Assembly (NCBI GenBank): GCA_943789205.1
Contig: CALSTG010000001.1
Location: 1,106,435-1,170,434, forward strand
DNA: 64,000 nt
Direction: 5' to 3'
Source: an uncultured Flavobacteriales bacterium
GTDB lineage: Bacteria > Bacteroidota > Bacteroidia > Flavobacteriales_D > Crocinitomicaceae
Below the pieces are notes generated by a model. It was not told the DNA's origin. It worked only from the letters and a program-made list of their open reading frames with translations, and did no database searches. A program made the position numbers and the translations under genes. Shown in pieces: positions 36,483 through 46,440 of this stretch (the first letter of the stretch is position 1; each line of letters starts with the position of its first letter).

Positions 36483-39400
36483 AAGTTTACTTTTTTTTGT
36501 TCTAGCTGTTTTATCTTTTTACTCTTATTCTCAGGGTGGTGCAGCGTGCGCTGAAATGGCTCCCATTTGTACGGATGTAGGCCTTAATTTTACGGCAAAT
36601 GCAGGAATAGACCAGGCTGGCACAACAGATCCAGGAAATGATTATGACTGCTTATTCTCTCAACCGAACCCAACTTGGTATTATTTTCAAATAGCAACAG
36701 ATGGTGACATTATAATGGAGCTTTCAGCAGATCAAGATATTGACTACGCGATTTGGGGCCCGTTTTCAACACTTTCAGTAGCTCAAGCCGCCTGCAATTC
36801 CATGGGTGATCAATCTCCACCGAACCCAGATAACGGAAATATTGTTGATTGTAGTTTTTCCCCAACAGCGATAGAAACACCGACAATTACAGGGGCAATC
36901 ACTGGCGAGGTCTACGTTATGTTAATAACCAACTATGCTGGAGTTGTCCAGGATATAAGCCTCTCACAAACTAGCGGAACAGGCTCTACGGATTGTAACA
37001 TTGTTACCAACCCACCATGTTCGATCTCTGCGCTCAATGCCAATCCGTCAGGGTGTGATTTCACAACCAATACGTACAGCGTTTCTGGCACTATTGAATT
37101 TACGAGCCCCCCAAGCTCAGGCAGTTTAGTTGTAGAGGACTGTAATGGAAATATTACCACTGTTGATAATTTCCCTTTTGCTTCTAGCCCTCAAAACTTC
37201 TCGATAACGGGTTTAGCTTCAGACGGTCTACCTTGTGATGTCGAGGTCTATTTTACGGCAGACCCTGCATGTACGCAACAATACAATTATACTGCACCTG
37301 TTTGTGTTAACAACTGCCCGACATATGATTTATTCGCATCGAGTCCTACTGAGGCTTGTGGAAACCAGCAGTACTTCTTAGAAGTTCAAAATTCTGCTTG
37401 TGATGGAACCGTCAACTTTGAAGTATCCGGGGATTACGGTTCTTTTCCAACAGAAATATCTTGGTATGTAACAAGTAATTTGACCGGCAACCAGGTGGCG
37501 AGCGGAAGTGGTGGTGCGTCTGGTGGTACTTTTAATGTTGCTGTCGGCCCTATTGATCCTAATGTAGAAGGTACAATTTTTAATTTAGTTGTAGAAGACT
37601 CATGGGGAGATGGTTTTTCAGGTGGAGGTTTTATACAAACAGAATCAACAGATGGAACTATTTTAGGAGGACCCATTGCAGGAAATTTTGGGGTTTTTGC
37701 GAATAGTTATTTTAATTCTGGAATTATAGTTTCTTCCTCAACAATCACCGTAACCACTCCTACAGGAACAGTGACATCAGTTATTGGAAATTGCGCAGAT
37801 CATAGTGTCCCTGTAACTTTACAAAATAACAATTATTGTACACCAATCGTGGTTGATTTGCCTTGGATGATTATGTGTGATATAACAGGAACGTTAATTG
37901 CTAGCGGTACGCACTCTGTTACCGTTTATCCTCAAGTTCCTACGAGCGCCTCTGATTTGGTTTCCATAGATTGGAACGCATCAACATGCTCTTGGGATGT
38001 TACCCCCCAAAATGATTGTGACGCTCTCGACCTGAATGTTTTATATTCTATTTCTCCTGACCCCAGTACATTAGGATCCGCTTGTGCAAATGGAACGGAA
38101 GAATTTACGGTTACTTATTTAGGTTTTACAAATGGTCCAGACTGCTGTTCAACAGGAGGCCCTTTAACACCTGCGACTTATACAAATAATCAAGGAACAA
38201 CTGACTTTATTACGCAAACGGCATACGGAGGAACGAATAACGCTGCCTATGGTTCGGTGCCAGGAAGCGGAATTGGAGGAAACTCAACAGATGTAACAAT
38301 AGACATCTCTGGCTCTGGCTATTGCTTTCCAGATGTTCCTGCTCCACCAGGGCCTCCGGTCGCAGGAGAAGATGATTACTATGTTGACATCTATGTTGAC
38401 GGTGTTCAGATTGCAATATACGGTCCGTTAAGTGACCCTCCAGGAAGTTTTAATTATTCATTTACTCATGCAGATCTATTAGCAGCAGGAGTCACCTACA
38501 ACCAAAATAGTGTTGTTGAAGTCTATGTCCTACCGAATCAGTTCTTTGATCCAGGCCCACCTCAAATCAATACCGTTTATATTCCTGGAGCAAACTGTAA
38601 TACTTTGGCTGCAGGCGAATGGTCGGCAAGTAATTTTTCAATTGATGTTCAAGCAACATATGAACAATTAGTACCTTCTCCTGCCAACTGCACATTTACG
38701 GTCAACGAATCATTTACTTGCTGCGCAACAGCACCTTTAACTGCAACAGCTCCAGCAAATCAGAATGTTGAATGTATCGGAGATGTTCCAGCAGTAGATA
38801 TAAATTCAGTTACAAACATAGTTAGTGATTGTCCTGCAACCGTGACATTCGTATCTGACGCATCAGATGGCAACACTTGTCCTGAGGTTATCACACGTAC
38901 TTACAGCGTAACGGACGATTGTGGTAACTCAATAAACGTAACCCAAACGATAACAGTCAATGACATCACACCACCAACGGCATCAAATCCAGGAGGGATT
39001 GATGTTGAATGTGTTGGCGATGTTCCAGCAGCAGATATATCAGTAGTCACAGATGCTGCGGATAACTGCACAGCATTGCCAGTAGTAGCATTTGTATCTG
39101 ACGCATCAGATGGCAACACCTGTCCTGAGGTTATCACACGTACTTACAGCGTAACGGACGATTGTGGTAACTCAATAAACGTAACCCAAACGATAACAGT
39201 CAATGACATCACACCACCAACGGCATCAAATCCAGGAGGGATTGATGTTGAATGTGTTGGCGATGTTCCAGCAGCAGATATATCAGTAGTCACAGATGCT
39301 GCGGATAACTGCACAGCATTGCCAGTAGTAGCATTTGTATCTGACGCATCAGATGGCAACACCTGTCCTGAGGTTATCACACGTACCTATAGCGTAACGG

Positions 39401-42400
39401 ACGATTGTGGTAACTCAATAAACGTAACCCAAACGATAACAGTCAATGACATCACACCACCAACGGCATCAAATCCAGGAGGGATTGATGTTGAATGTGT
39501 TGGCGATGTTCCAGCAGCAGATATATCAGTAGTCACAGATGCTGCGGATAACTGCACAGCATTGCCAGTAGTAGCATTTGTATCTGACGCATCAGATGGC
39601 AACACCTGTCCTGAGGTTATCACACGTACCTATAGCGTAACGGACGATTGTGGTAACTCAATAAACGTAACCCAAACGATAACAGTCAATGACATCACAC
39701 CACCAACGGCATCAAATCCAGGAGGGATTGATGTTGAATGTGTTGGCGATGTTCCAGCAGCAGATATATCAGTAGTCACAGATGCTGCGGATAACTGCAC
39801 AGCATTGCCAGTAGTAGCATTTGTATCTGACGCATCAGATGGCAACACCTGTCCTGAGGTTATCACACGTACCTATAGCGTAACGGACGATTGTGGTAAC
39901 TCAATAAACGTAACCCAAACGATAACAGTCAATGACATCACACCACCAACGGCATCAAATCCAGGAGGGATTGATGTTGAATGTGTTGGCGATGTTCCAG
40001 CAGCAGATATATCAGTAGTCACAGATGCTGCGGATAACTGCACAGCATTGCCAGTAGTAGCATTTGTATCTGACGCATCAGATGGCAACACCTGTCCTGA
40101 GGTTATCACACGTACCTATAGCGTAACGGACGATTGTGGTAACTCAATAAACGTAACCCAAACGATAACAGTCAATGACATCACACCACCAACGGCATCA
40201 AATCCAGGAGGGATTGATGTTGAATGTGTTGGCGATGTTCCAGCAGCAGATATATCAGTAGTCACAGATGCTGCGGATAACTGCACAGCATTGCCAGTAG
40301 TAGCATTTGTATCTGACGCATCAGATGGCAACACCTGTCCTGAGGTTATCACACGTACCTATAGCGTAACGGACGATTGTGGTAACTCAATAAACGTAAC
40401 CCAAACGATAACAGTCAATGACATCACACCACCAACGGCATCAAATCCAGGAGGGATTGATGTTGAATGTGTTGGCGATGTTCCAGCAGCAGATATATCA
40501 GTAGTCACAGATGCTGCGGATAACTGCACAGCATTGCCAGTAGTAGCATTTGTATCTGACGCATCAGATGGCAACACCTGTCCTGAGGTTATCACACGTA
40601 CCTATAGCGTAACTGACGATTGTGGTAACTCAATAAACGTAACCCAAACGATAACAGTCAATGACATCACACCACCAACGGCATCAAATCCACCAAACAT
40701 TAATATATCCTTAGCTCCTGCGCCCTCCCCGGACATTACAGAAGTCACCGATGCCGCAGACAATTGTACAGTAGCACCAATAGTGACATTTGTTTCGGAT
40801 CAATCCGATGGCGGAGATTGCCCAGAGGTCATTTCAAGAACATATAGTGTAAATGATGATTGCGGCAACGAAACGATAGTTACTCAATTAATTATAATTG
40901 GAGGAGGGTTAGTTCCCACTCCAACGGTTACTGCCAACAGTCCTATTTGTGATGGTGAAGATGCCGTGTTTACCATTAACGGATTAGCTGACGCTGTTGT
41001 TACTTATGATACCGGTGGGGGTTCTCAGACACTAACACTTCTCGGGGGTGCTGGGGTCGTAACCGTACCTGCTGCAACATCTAATGTGACAATCACACTT
41101 TCTAATATAGCTGATGGTAATTGTGATTCTGATATTAATGAAACCTTGACAGTGGAGGTTAATCCTAGTGAAACCCCATCATTCAATACATTAGGCCCTT
41201 ATTGTGTTAACGGAACGACTGACGTTTTACCAAATGTTTCTCTGGAGGGATACTCAGGAATATGGACACCATCTTCAATTGATGTTGACAATTCGGGCAC
41301 AACGACTTATACATTTGTACCTGATTTTGCGGCTTGTATAACAGACGCAACAATGAATGTTATTGTCAATGAAGAGCCATTTGTATTGGCCGCAGCGATT
41401 GACTCCTCTATTTGTGAAGGAGATTCTGTTATTTTGTTTATCGATTCTTTATCTGGAGGCCAATTAGTTGAACAATTTATAATGACTTTTAATGAAGCTT
41501 TTTCTTATACTACGATAAACACGAACCTGCCTGGAAGTTACTATGTTGAAGTAAGTGGTACATACTCGGGATCAGGGGCATGTGAATTGAGAGATGCGGC
41601 ATATTGGTTTTATCAGGGATGCTCAAATGTTACACCTATTCAAGAGTATCCATGGAAGTGGAATGGTTCACCGCCGTTTACACAAGCAACTTGTCCCTAC
41701 ACATACAACTCAAATCATAATTATAACTTTTTCTTTGATGGTGGTGGTGCTCAAACGTTTTCATTTTCGGAAGCAAATGCAGCATGGTATGGTGACAATT
41801 CAGGAAGTTTAAGCTTTAATGTATATTATCTCGGTGATATAACATGGTCAACAGGTTCGAACGCTGCAGCTGACACTATCGTTCCGCCCGTTGGACAGAA
41901 TATTTATTCGGTAACTTTAGATTATGGAAATGGTTGTACTGCAACCGATGATTTATCGATAGAAGTATTGCCATCTATTGATCCAGAGTTTACACAAATA
42001 GATCCTGTATGCTTGAACTCTCCCGAAATACCGTTTCCAGTAATTTCAAATAACGGAATAAGTGGTATATGGAGCACGCCTAATTTGATTACGAACATTC
42101 CAGGTTTAATTGAGGTGACATTTTTCCCCGACCCAGGGCAGTGCGCGTCTAATGCAACCATGAACATTTTAATAAATGACCTAAATCAGCCTAATTTCGA
42201 CCAACTTGGACCTTATTGTGAAGGAGACAGTCCAGGTATATTATTAGGTGTTTCAAATGAAGGTATAACCGGTTCGTGGTCTCCAAATGTCATTGACCCG
42301 CTTTTAATCGGTACCACAACCTATACTTTTACGCCTGATCCAGCTCAGTGCGCATCAGCAACTACAATGGATATAGAAATAACGGCGCCCATAGTTCCTA

Positions 42401-44331
42401 CGTTTACTCAAATTGATGATTTATGTGAAGGCGCAGAGGTTTTTCCTGGCGGTTCGCCTTTTCCTGTAGCTTCGACTGAAGGGATAATTGGTGTTTGGGC
42501 TCCTGTTTTTGATGCCTTTAACACAACAACATATACCTTTACTCCAGACCCTGCATTTTGTGCAACGACGACGACAATGACTATTAATATTGTGGGCTTT
42601 CCTGTTGTGGACGCTGGCGGAGACCAAATTATAACGTGTATTAATAATGTTGATGGTGCTCAAATAGGCTCTCCAGAAGTCACAGGAAATACATATAGTT
42701 GGAGTCCAACAACGGGTCTTTCAAATCCAAACATTGCGAATCCAATAGCGAATCCAAGTACAGCAACGACTTATACATTAACTGTCACAAATTCAACGGG
42801 TTGTTCATCAGATGGTACAGTGAATGTAACGATTGACGACACCCCTCCTATCGTTTCAATAACAAATAATACAGGCTCATCCACTTTAACTTGTACCCAA
42901 TTAGATATTAGTGTTACCGCCACAGGAGCAGATTCTTATACATGGGATAACGGTTTAGGCAACAATGCTGCCGCCACAATTACATCACCCGGAATTTATA
43001 CTGTCACCGGTACAAGTTTAAACGGTTGTTCATCAACACAATCAATAGAAATCTTTCAAGATAATAACGTGGATTTATTTGTTGTGCTTTCCGACCCTGA
43101 GATTTGTTCGGGAGAAGAGGTGTTGATAACTGCGAACAGCGCGAATGCAACAGGTTTTGACTGGATTGTTCTTCAAAATGGTGTCTCAGGAGCATCAGCA
43201 GGGACCATATCAAATACACCATCTGGTGCAGAAATTATGCAAGCCCTGCAGTTAACGGGTGTGAACAATGGCTCTGTTGAGTATACAATTACCCCAACTT
43301 TAGGAGGATGCATAGGAGCGTCACAAACCGTGATTGTTGACGTTATAGCTCCATTTATCCCTCAGTTTGATTTACTAGGTCCTTTTTGTATTGACGACAC
43401 TCCAACATCTCTACCGTTAGTTTCAAATTCAGGTATCACAGGAACGTGGAACCCAACAACAATTTCAACAGCTACAGCAGGAACAAGCACATACATTTTT
43501 ACCCCAAACCCGAACCAGTGTGCTATTTCTCAAGACATAGACGTTACAGTTAATGATTTACCTGTAGTATCTTTTTCAGCTGATAACCTAGGCGGTTGTG
43601 CACCCTTACTCGTGAACTTAACAAGTGCTAATGGTTCAGGAACATGGACGATAAGTAATGGTGTGGTTTTAGAAGGCGCTCAAGTACAGCTGAATCTTTT
43701 AAACCCAGGTTGTTATGACGTTACATTGGAAATACAACAAGGCGGTTGTTCTAACACTCTTACTGAACCAGACTTCCTTTGTGTAGAGCTTAATCCGATA
43801 GCTGACTTTACCGCAACTCCTGATATCTTTACAGATCAAGACGTCTTGGTCTCATTTACTAATTTGAGTTCAGGAGCGAGTTCTTTTATATGGGACTTTG
43901 GAGATGAAAATACGAGTACTTTTATAAATCCATCTAACCTGTATGATTATACAGAGGAAGGCGCATTGATAACCCTAACAGCAATTAGCGAGTTTGGTTG
44001 TACAGACCAGGCTCAGTTAATTATTGAATATGATGAGCAGGAGGTGTTCTACATCCCTAATACATTTACGCCTGACGGTGATAATTTCAATCAAATGTTT
44101 ACGCCAGTATTCTATTCTGGGTTTGATCCGTTCAATTTTGAGATGCTTATTTTCAACAGGTGGGGAGAGGTTGTTTTTGAGACAAGAAATTCGGAGATAG
44201 GTTGGGATGGCACCTACGGTTTAAACGGTATGAAGGCTTCAGATGGAGCATATACGTGGAAAATAACTTATAAAAACCCAAAAACGGATCAAAGAAAAGT
44301 TATTGCCGGTCACGTAACTTTAATTCGATAA
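36475..44331 (+). CDS. Giant T9SS type B surface protein with tandem HYR-like repeats
   Basis: About 2618 residues with signal peptide MIRSLLFFVLAVLSFYSYSQ (ATG 36475; an ATG at 36466 is also possible). The N-terminal domain (CTDVGLNFTANAG, YYFQIATDGDI) is common in flavobacterial cell-surface proteins. About 770-1440 is a block of 81-residue HYR/Ig-like repeats, each with four cysteines, seven of them nearly identical at DNA level. Further Ig- and PKD-like domains follow (IWDFGDENTST near the end). The last roughly 90 residues (YIPNTFTPDGDNFNQMF, IFNRWGEVVFE, VTLIR) form the gliding motility-associated/T9SS type B sorting domain. Likely an adhesin or structural surface protein; ligand unknown. 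Confidence 0.9.
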   Translation: MIRSLLFFVLAVLSFYSYSQGGAACAEMAPICTDVGLNFTANAGIDQAGTTDPGNDYDCLFSQPNPTWYYFQIATDGDIIMELSADQDIDYAIWGPFSTLSVAQAACNSMGDQSPPNPDNGNIVDCSFSPTAIETPTITGAITGEVYVMLITNYAGVVQDISLSQTSGTGSTDCNIVTNPPCSISALNANPSGCDFTTNTYSVSGTIEFTSPPSSGSLVVEDCNGNITTVDNFPFASSPQNFSITGLASDGLPCDVEVYFTADPACTQQYNYTAPVCVNNCPTYDLFASSPTEACGNQQYFLEVQNSACDGTVNFEVSGDYGSFPTEISWYVTSNLTGNQVASGSGGASGGTFNVAVGPIDPNVEGTIFNLVVEDSWGDGFSGGGFIQTESTDGTILGGPIAGNFGVFANSYFNSGIIVSSSTITVTTPTGTVTSVIGNCADHSVPVTLQNNNYCTPIVVDLPWMIMCDITGTLIASGTHSVTVYPQVPTSASDLVSIDWNASTCSWDVTPQNDCDALDLNVLYSISPDPSTLGSACANGTEEFTVTYLGFTNGPDCCSTGGPLTPATYTNNQGTTDFITQTAYGGTNNAAYGSVPGSGIGGNSTDVTIDISGSGYCFPDVPAPPGPPVAGEDDYYVDIYVDGVQIAIYGPLSDPPGSFNYSFTHADLLAAGVTYNQNSVVEVYVLPNQFFDPGPPQINTVYIPGANCNTLAAGEWSASNFSIDVQATYEQLVPSPANCTFTVNESFTCCATAPLTATAPANQNVECIGDVPAVDINSVTNIVSDCPATVTFVSDASDGNTCPEVITRTYSVTDDCGNSINVTQTITVNDITPPTASNPGGIDVECVGDVPAADISVVTDAADNCTALPVVAFVSDASDGNTCPEVITRTYSVTDDCGNSINVTQTITVNDITPPTASNPGGIDVECVGDVPAADISVVTDAADNCTALPVVAFVSDASDGNTCPEVITRTYSVTDDCGNSINVTQTITVNDITPPTASNPGGIDVECVGDVPAADISVVTDAADNCTALPVVAFVSDASDGNTCPEVITRTYSVTDDCGNSINVTQTITVNDITPPTASNPGGIDVECVGDVPAADISVVTDAADNCTALPVVAFVSDASDGNTCPEVITRTYSVTDDCGNSINVTQTITVNDITPPTASNPGGIDVECVGDVPAADISVVTDAADNCTALPVVAFVSDASDGNTCPEVITRTYSVTDDCGNSINVTQTITVNDITPPTASNPGGIDVECVGDVPAADISVVTDAADNCTALPVVAFVSDASDGNTCPEVITRTYSVTDDCGNSINVTQTITVNDITPPTASNPGGIDVECVGDVPAADISVVTDAADNCTALPVVAFVSDASDGNTCPEVITRTYSVTDDCGNSINVTQTITVNDITPPTASNPPNINISLAPAPSPDITEVTDAADNCTVAPIVTFVSDQSDGGDCPEVISRTYSVNDDCGNETIVTQLIIIGGGLVPTPTVTANSPICDGEDAVFTINGLADAVVTYDTGGGSQTLTLLGGAGVVTVPAATSNVTITLSNIADGNCDSDINETLTVEVNPSETPSFNTLGPYCVNGTTDVLPNVSLEGYSGIWTPSSIDVDNSGTTTYTFVPDFAACITDATMNVIVNEEPFVLAAAIDSSICEGDSVILFIDSLSGGQLVEQFIMTFNEAFSYTTINTNLPGSYYVEVSGTYSGSGACELRDAAYWFYQGCSNVTPIQEYPWKWNGSPPFTQATCPYTYNSNHNYNFFFDGGGAQTFSFSEANAAWYGDNSGSLSFNVYYLGDITWSTGSNAAADTIVPPVGQNIYSVTLDYGNGCTATDDLSIEVLPSIDPEFTQIDPVCLNSPEIPFPVISNNGISGIWSTPNLITNIPGLIEVTFFPDPGQCASNATMNILINDLNQPNFDQLGPYCEGDSPGILLGVSNEGITGSWSPNVIDPLLIGTTTYTFTPDPAQCASATTMDIEITAPIVPTFTQIDDLCEGAEVFPGGSPFPVASTEGIIGVWAPVFDAFNTTTYTFTPDPAFCATTTTMTINIVGFPVVDAGGDQIITCINNVDGAQIGSPEVTGNTYSWSPTTGLSNPNIANPIANPSTATTYTLTVTNSTGCSSDGTVNVTIDDTPPIVSITNNTGSSTLTCTQLDISVTATGADSYTWDNGLGNNAAATITSPGIYTVTGTSLNGCSSTQSIEIFQDNNVDLFVVLSDPEICSGEEVLITANSANATGFDWIVLQNGVSGASAGTISNTPSGAEIMQALQLTGVNNGSVEYTITPTLGGCIGASQTVIVDVIAPFIPQFDLLGPFCIDDTPTSLPLVSNSGITGTWNPTTISTATAGTSTYIFTPNPNQCAISQDIDVTVNDLPVVSFSADNLGGCAPLLVNLTSANGSGTWTISNGVVLEGAQVQLNLLNPGCYDVTLEIQQGGCSNTLTEPDFLCVELNPIADFTATPDIFTDQDVLVSFTNLSSGASSFIWDFGDENTSTFINPSNLYDYTEEGALITLTAISEFGCTDQAQLIIEYDEQEVFYIPNTFTPDGDNFNQMFTPVFYSGFDPFNFEMLIFNRWGEVVFETRNSEIGWDGTYGLNGMKASDGAYTWKITYKNPKTDQRKVIAGHVTLIR
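38996..40696 (+). repeat. Seven tandem 243-bp repeats inside the giant surface gene
   Basis: Units begin at 38996, 39239, 39482, 39725, 39968, 40211 and 40454, exactly 243 bp apart. Units 2-6 look identical by eye. Unit 1 differs at two sites (ACTTAC for ACCTAT) and unit 7 at one (ACT for ACG), all synonymous. A partial, slightly diverged copy precedes the array (from about 38842), and a clearly diverged copy follows it (to about 40890). Confidence 0.95.
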
Positions 44332-44356
44332 AAACGAATAAGGAAGAAAAGATTTT

Positions 44357-45601
44357 TTGAAAGAGAAGCTTATTTCTTCAAGAATAAACAAAGCGTTATG
44401 GGTAATTGTCACATTACTTCCGTTGATTATTATTCCTATAAAGGGTATTCCAGATATTTTTAATGTAGCCAAAGCGCCGGTTTTGGTCTTGGGAACCTTG
44501 TTTATTTTATATGATTTAATCCGACTAAAGCAGATACGTCTTGAACAAGAGATAAAACCGTTAGTAATTTACTTGGTACTTGCTCTCTTTGCATCAATCA
44601 TGGCTTACAAGCCTCTTTTAGCTTTTTCAGGCATATCGCTAACAGCTGGCCGGTTTGAAGGGTTTATTTCTATATTATTTTATGCGATTTTATTTTATGC
44701 TGCAAAGCAGCATATGCGACTAAATTTGAAAAACATACTCTTTTTTATTGGGGTTCAAAGTATCATCGCAGCTTATGCTGTTCTGCAGTTTTTTATGTTT
44801 GACCCATTGGTGGAGTATTTGAATTACACTAAAGGTTCCTATGCAACAATTGGAAATCAGAATTTCTTGGCTTCCTGGGCATTAATGATGCTTGTCATAG
44901 CATCAGGGTTTTATTTGAAATTTAGAAAGCATTCATATTTGATTTTTCCGGCATTATTTTTTGGAGCGCTTCTAGCGTCAAACACAAGAGGTTGTTGGCT
45001 AGCGCTAATGGTCATAAGTTTAGCCTCTCTATATTTCTTGAGGTTTTCAAACGTGAGGACATCTTATTTTAAGTTGTTAGCTTCATTTTTAATTGTTTTT
45101 TTTACAATGAACTTTTTTAGTGAAAGTAAAATTCAACAAAGAACGAAAACTATAAAAAGCGAACTTGATATAAATAACGAATGGGCGGGTTCAGGTAGGG
45201 CTTTGATATGGAAAATGTCTTACGACATTGTTGAAACCCATCCGTTTTTAGGAGCGGGTCCAGAAAATTTAAAAGAAGCCCTAAAGCAGACTAAGAATAA
45301 AAGAGCGATTCAGTATGGAGTATTAACAGGCCACACTGTAGATAAGGCGCACAACGATTTGTTACACATTGCAGCAGTCTCTGGAGTTCCTGCGCTTCTT
45401 TTCTATATATTATTTATTTTTACTCTTCTAGTAAAGCAGCGGAAAAACATCTTTGACTGTTCTGCTCAAAGCGCGATAGCGCTTGCCGTATTGGCCTATT
45501 TGATTCAAAGTCTTTTCAACATTAGTGTTATTGCAGTTGCGCCGTTATTTTGGGTGTTACTAGGATTATTAGCGAATAAAAAGCAGCAGATAACGACTTA
45601 G
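44357..45601 (+). CDS. O-antigen ligase/polymerase-like membrane protein (Wzy_C family)
   Basis: 414 residues with about ten membrane segments and the large periplasmic loop typical of the WaaL/Wzy family. ASNTRGCWLAL, followed by GSGRALIWKMSYDIVETHPFLGAGPENLK in the loop, matches the Wzy_C signature. Probably polymerises or attaches a surface glycan, but no glycosyltransferases are adjacent. The start is a TTG at 44357, 25 bp after the giant surface gene, so the two may be co-transcribed. The stop overlaps the convergent peptidase gene by 4 bp. Confidence 0.82.
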   Translation: MKEKLISSRINKALWVIVTLLPLIIIPIKGIPDIFNVAKAPVLVLGTLFILYDLIRLKQIRLEQEIKPLVIYLVLALFASIMAYKPLLAFSGISLTAGRFEGFISILFYAILFYAAKQHMRLNLKNILFFIGVQSIIAAYAVLQFFMFDPLVEYLNYTKGSYATIGNQNFLASWALMMLVIASGFYLKFRKHSYLIFPALFFGALLASNTRGCWLALMVISLASLYFLRFSNVRTSYFKLLASFLIVFFTMNFFSESKIQQRTKTIKSELDINNEWAGSGRALIWKMSYDIVETHPFLGAGPENLKEALKQTKNKRAIQYGVLTGHTVDKAHNDLLHIAAVSGVPALLFYILFIFTLLVKQRKNIFDCSAQSAIALAVLAYLIQSLFNISVIAVAPLFWVLLGLLANKKQQITT

Positions 45602-46440
45602 GTAAAGACAATATCTGCCTCTCCATTGAACGCAGCAAATACGATTTTAGGGTGCGATTCTTGGTAAAAGATTTCTCCTCTTTTTGTAACACCAATAGCC
45701 CCTGCAAATCCATCGTAAGGCTTGAGCTCATTAAAAGATTTTTCAAACGCTTGTTCTAAACGCATACCGTCAGTTACTCGTGTAACAATTTTGGTTGCAA
45801 GACCTCCGCTTACAATATCTTCTCCCACTCCGGTGCAACTTATGGCACAGTTTTCATTTGCATAATTACCTGCAATAGTTGCAGAGTCAGAAATTCTTCC
45901 AGGTATTTCAAAGCCCTTTCCTCCAGTCGATGTAGCAGCTGCCAATCTTCCTTTTTGGTCCAGAACGACACATCCAATTGTTCCTGTACCCAAGCTTTGT
46001 TTTTTTGCTTCGAACTCTTGTCTCCTTTCTGCTGTTTCTGTTGAAAAAATTGGATATCCAGCGTCTTTAGCATAGTTAGTTGCCCCAACACCGCCGAGCA
46101 CACGGTCTTCTTCATTCATAAGTTTTTGTGCGATTAAAATAGGATTTTGAATCTCCTCAATATTTATGACACCACTAAACTTTTGATTTACGCCATCCAT
46201 CAGCGCAGCACTCATTCTAATTTTACCATCACTTTGAATCTGAGAACCAACTCCAGCATTAAAGAGCGGATTATCTTCAAGCAATTTCGCCGTATAAACA
46301 GCAGTCTCTAATGCGTTGTGTTTTTTTAAAAAATCTTTACCTTGATTTAGAATTTCAAGAAGCGCCTCTTGTTTCTTATGTTTTGTTTCGTTGGATTGAG
46401 AAGATTCACTAAAAAACCCACCGTGAATCAAAATTCTCAT
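45598..46440 (-). CDS. Isoaspartyl peptidase/L-asparaginase (plant-type, Ntn hydrolase)
   Basis: Threonine-nucleophile hydrolase that autocleaves to alpha and beta chains. The nucleophile is Thr154 in GTGTIGCVVLD, and STGGKGFEIPGRISDSATIAGNYA carries the substrate-binding Arg/Asp. N-terminal HGGF and PLFNAGVGSQIQSDG fit the family. Length 280. Its start overlaps the cyanophycinase stop (ATGA), so it probably cleaves the beta-Asp-Arg dipeptides made by that enzyme. Confidence 0.9.
   Translation of the reverse strand: MRILIHGGFFSESSQSNETKHKKQEALLEILNQGKDFLKKHNALETAVYTAKLLEDNPLFNAGVGSQIQSDGKIRMSAALMDGVNQKFSGVINIEEIQNPILIAQKLMNEEDRVLGGVGATNYAKDAGYPIFSTETAERRQEFEAKKQSLGTGTIGCVVLDQKGRLAAATSTGGKGFEIPGRISDSATIAGNYANENCAISCTGVGEDIVSGGLATKIVTRVTDGMRLEQAFEKSFNELKPYDGFAGAIGVTKRGEIFYQESHPKIVFAAFNGEADIVFT

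Noticed and set aside
38901..40595. Seven identical antisense ORFs of 78 codons, 243 bp apart
   Set aside because: They are shadows of the tandem repeats on the opposite strand: no start signals, no family similarity, and their spacing simply follows the repeat period.
38996..40696. CRISPR array or non-coding satellite as explanation for the 243-bp repeats
   Set aside because: The units are contiguous without spacers, keep one open frame, differ only synonymously and encode HYR-like domains.
41594..41812. Plus-strand 72-codon ORF within the giant surface gene
   Set aside because: Out-of-frame shadow with no signal peptide or family similarity.
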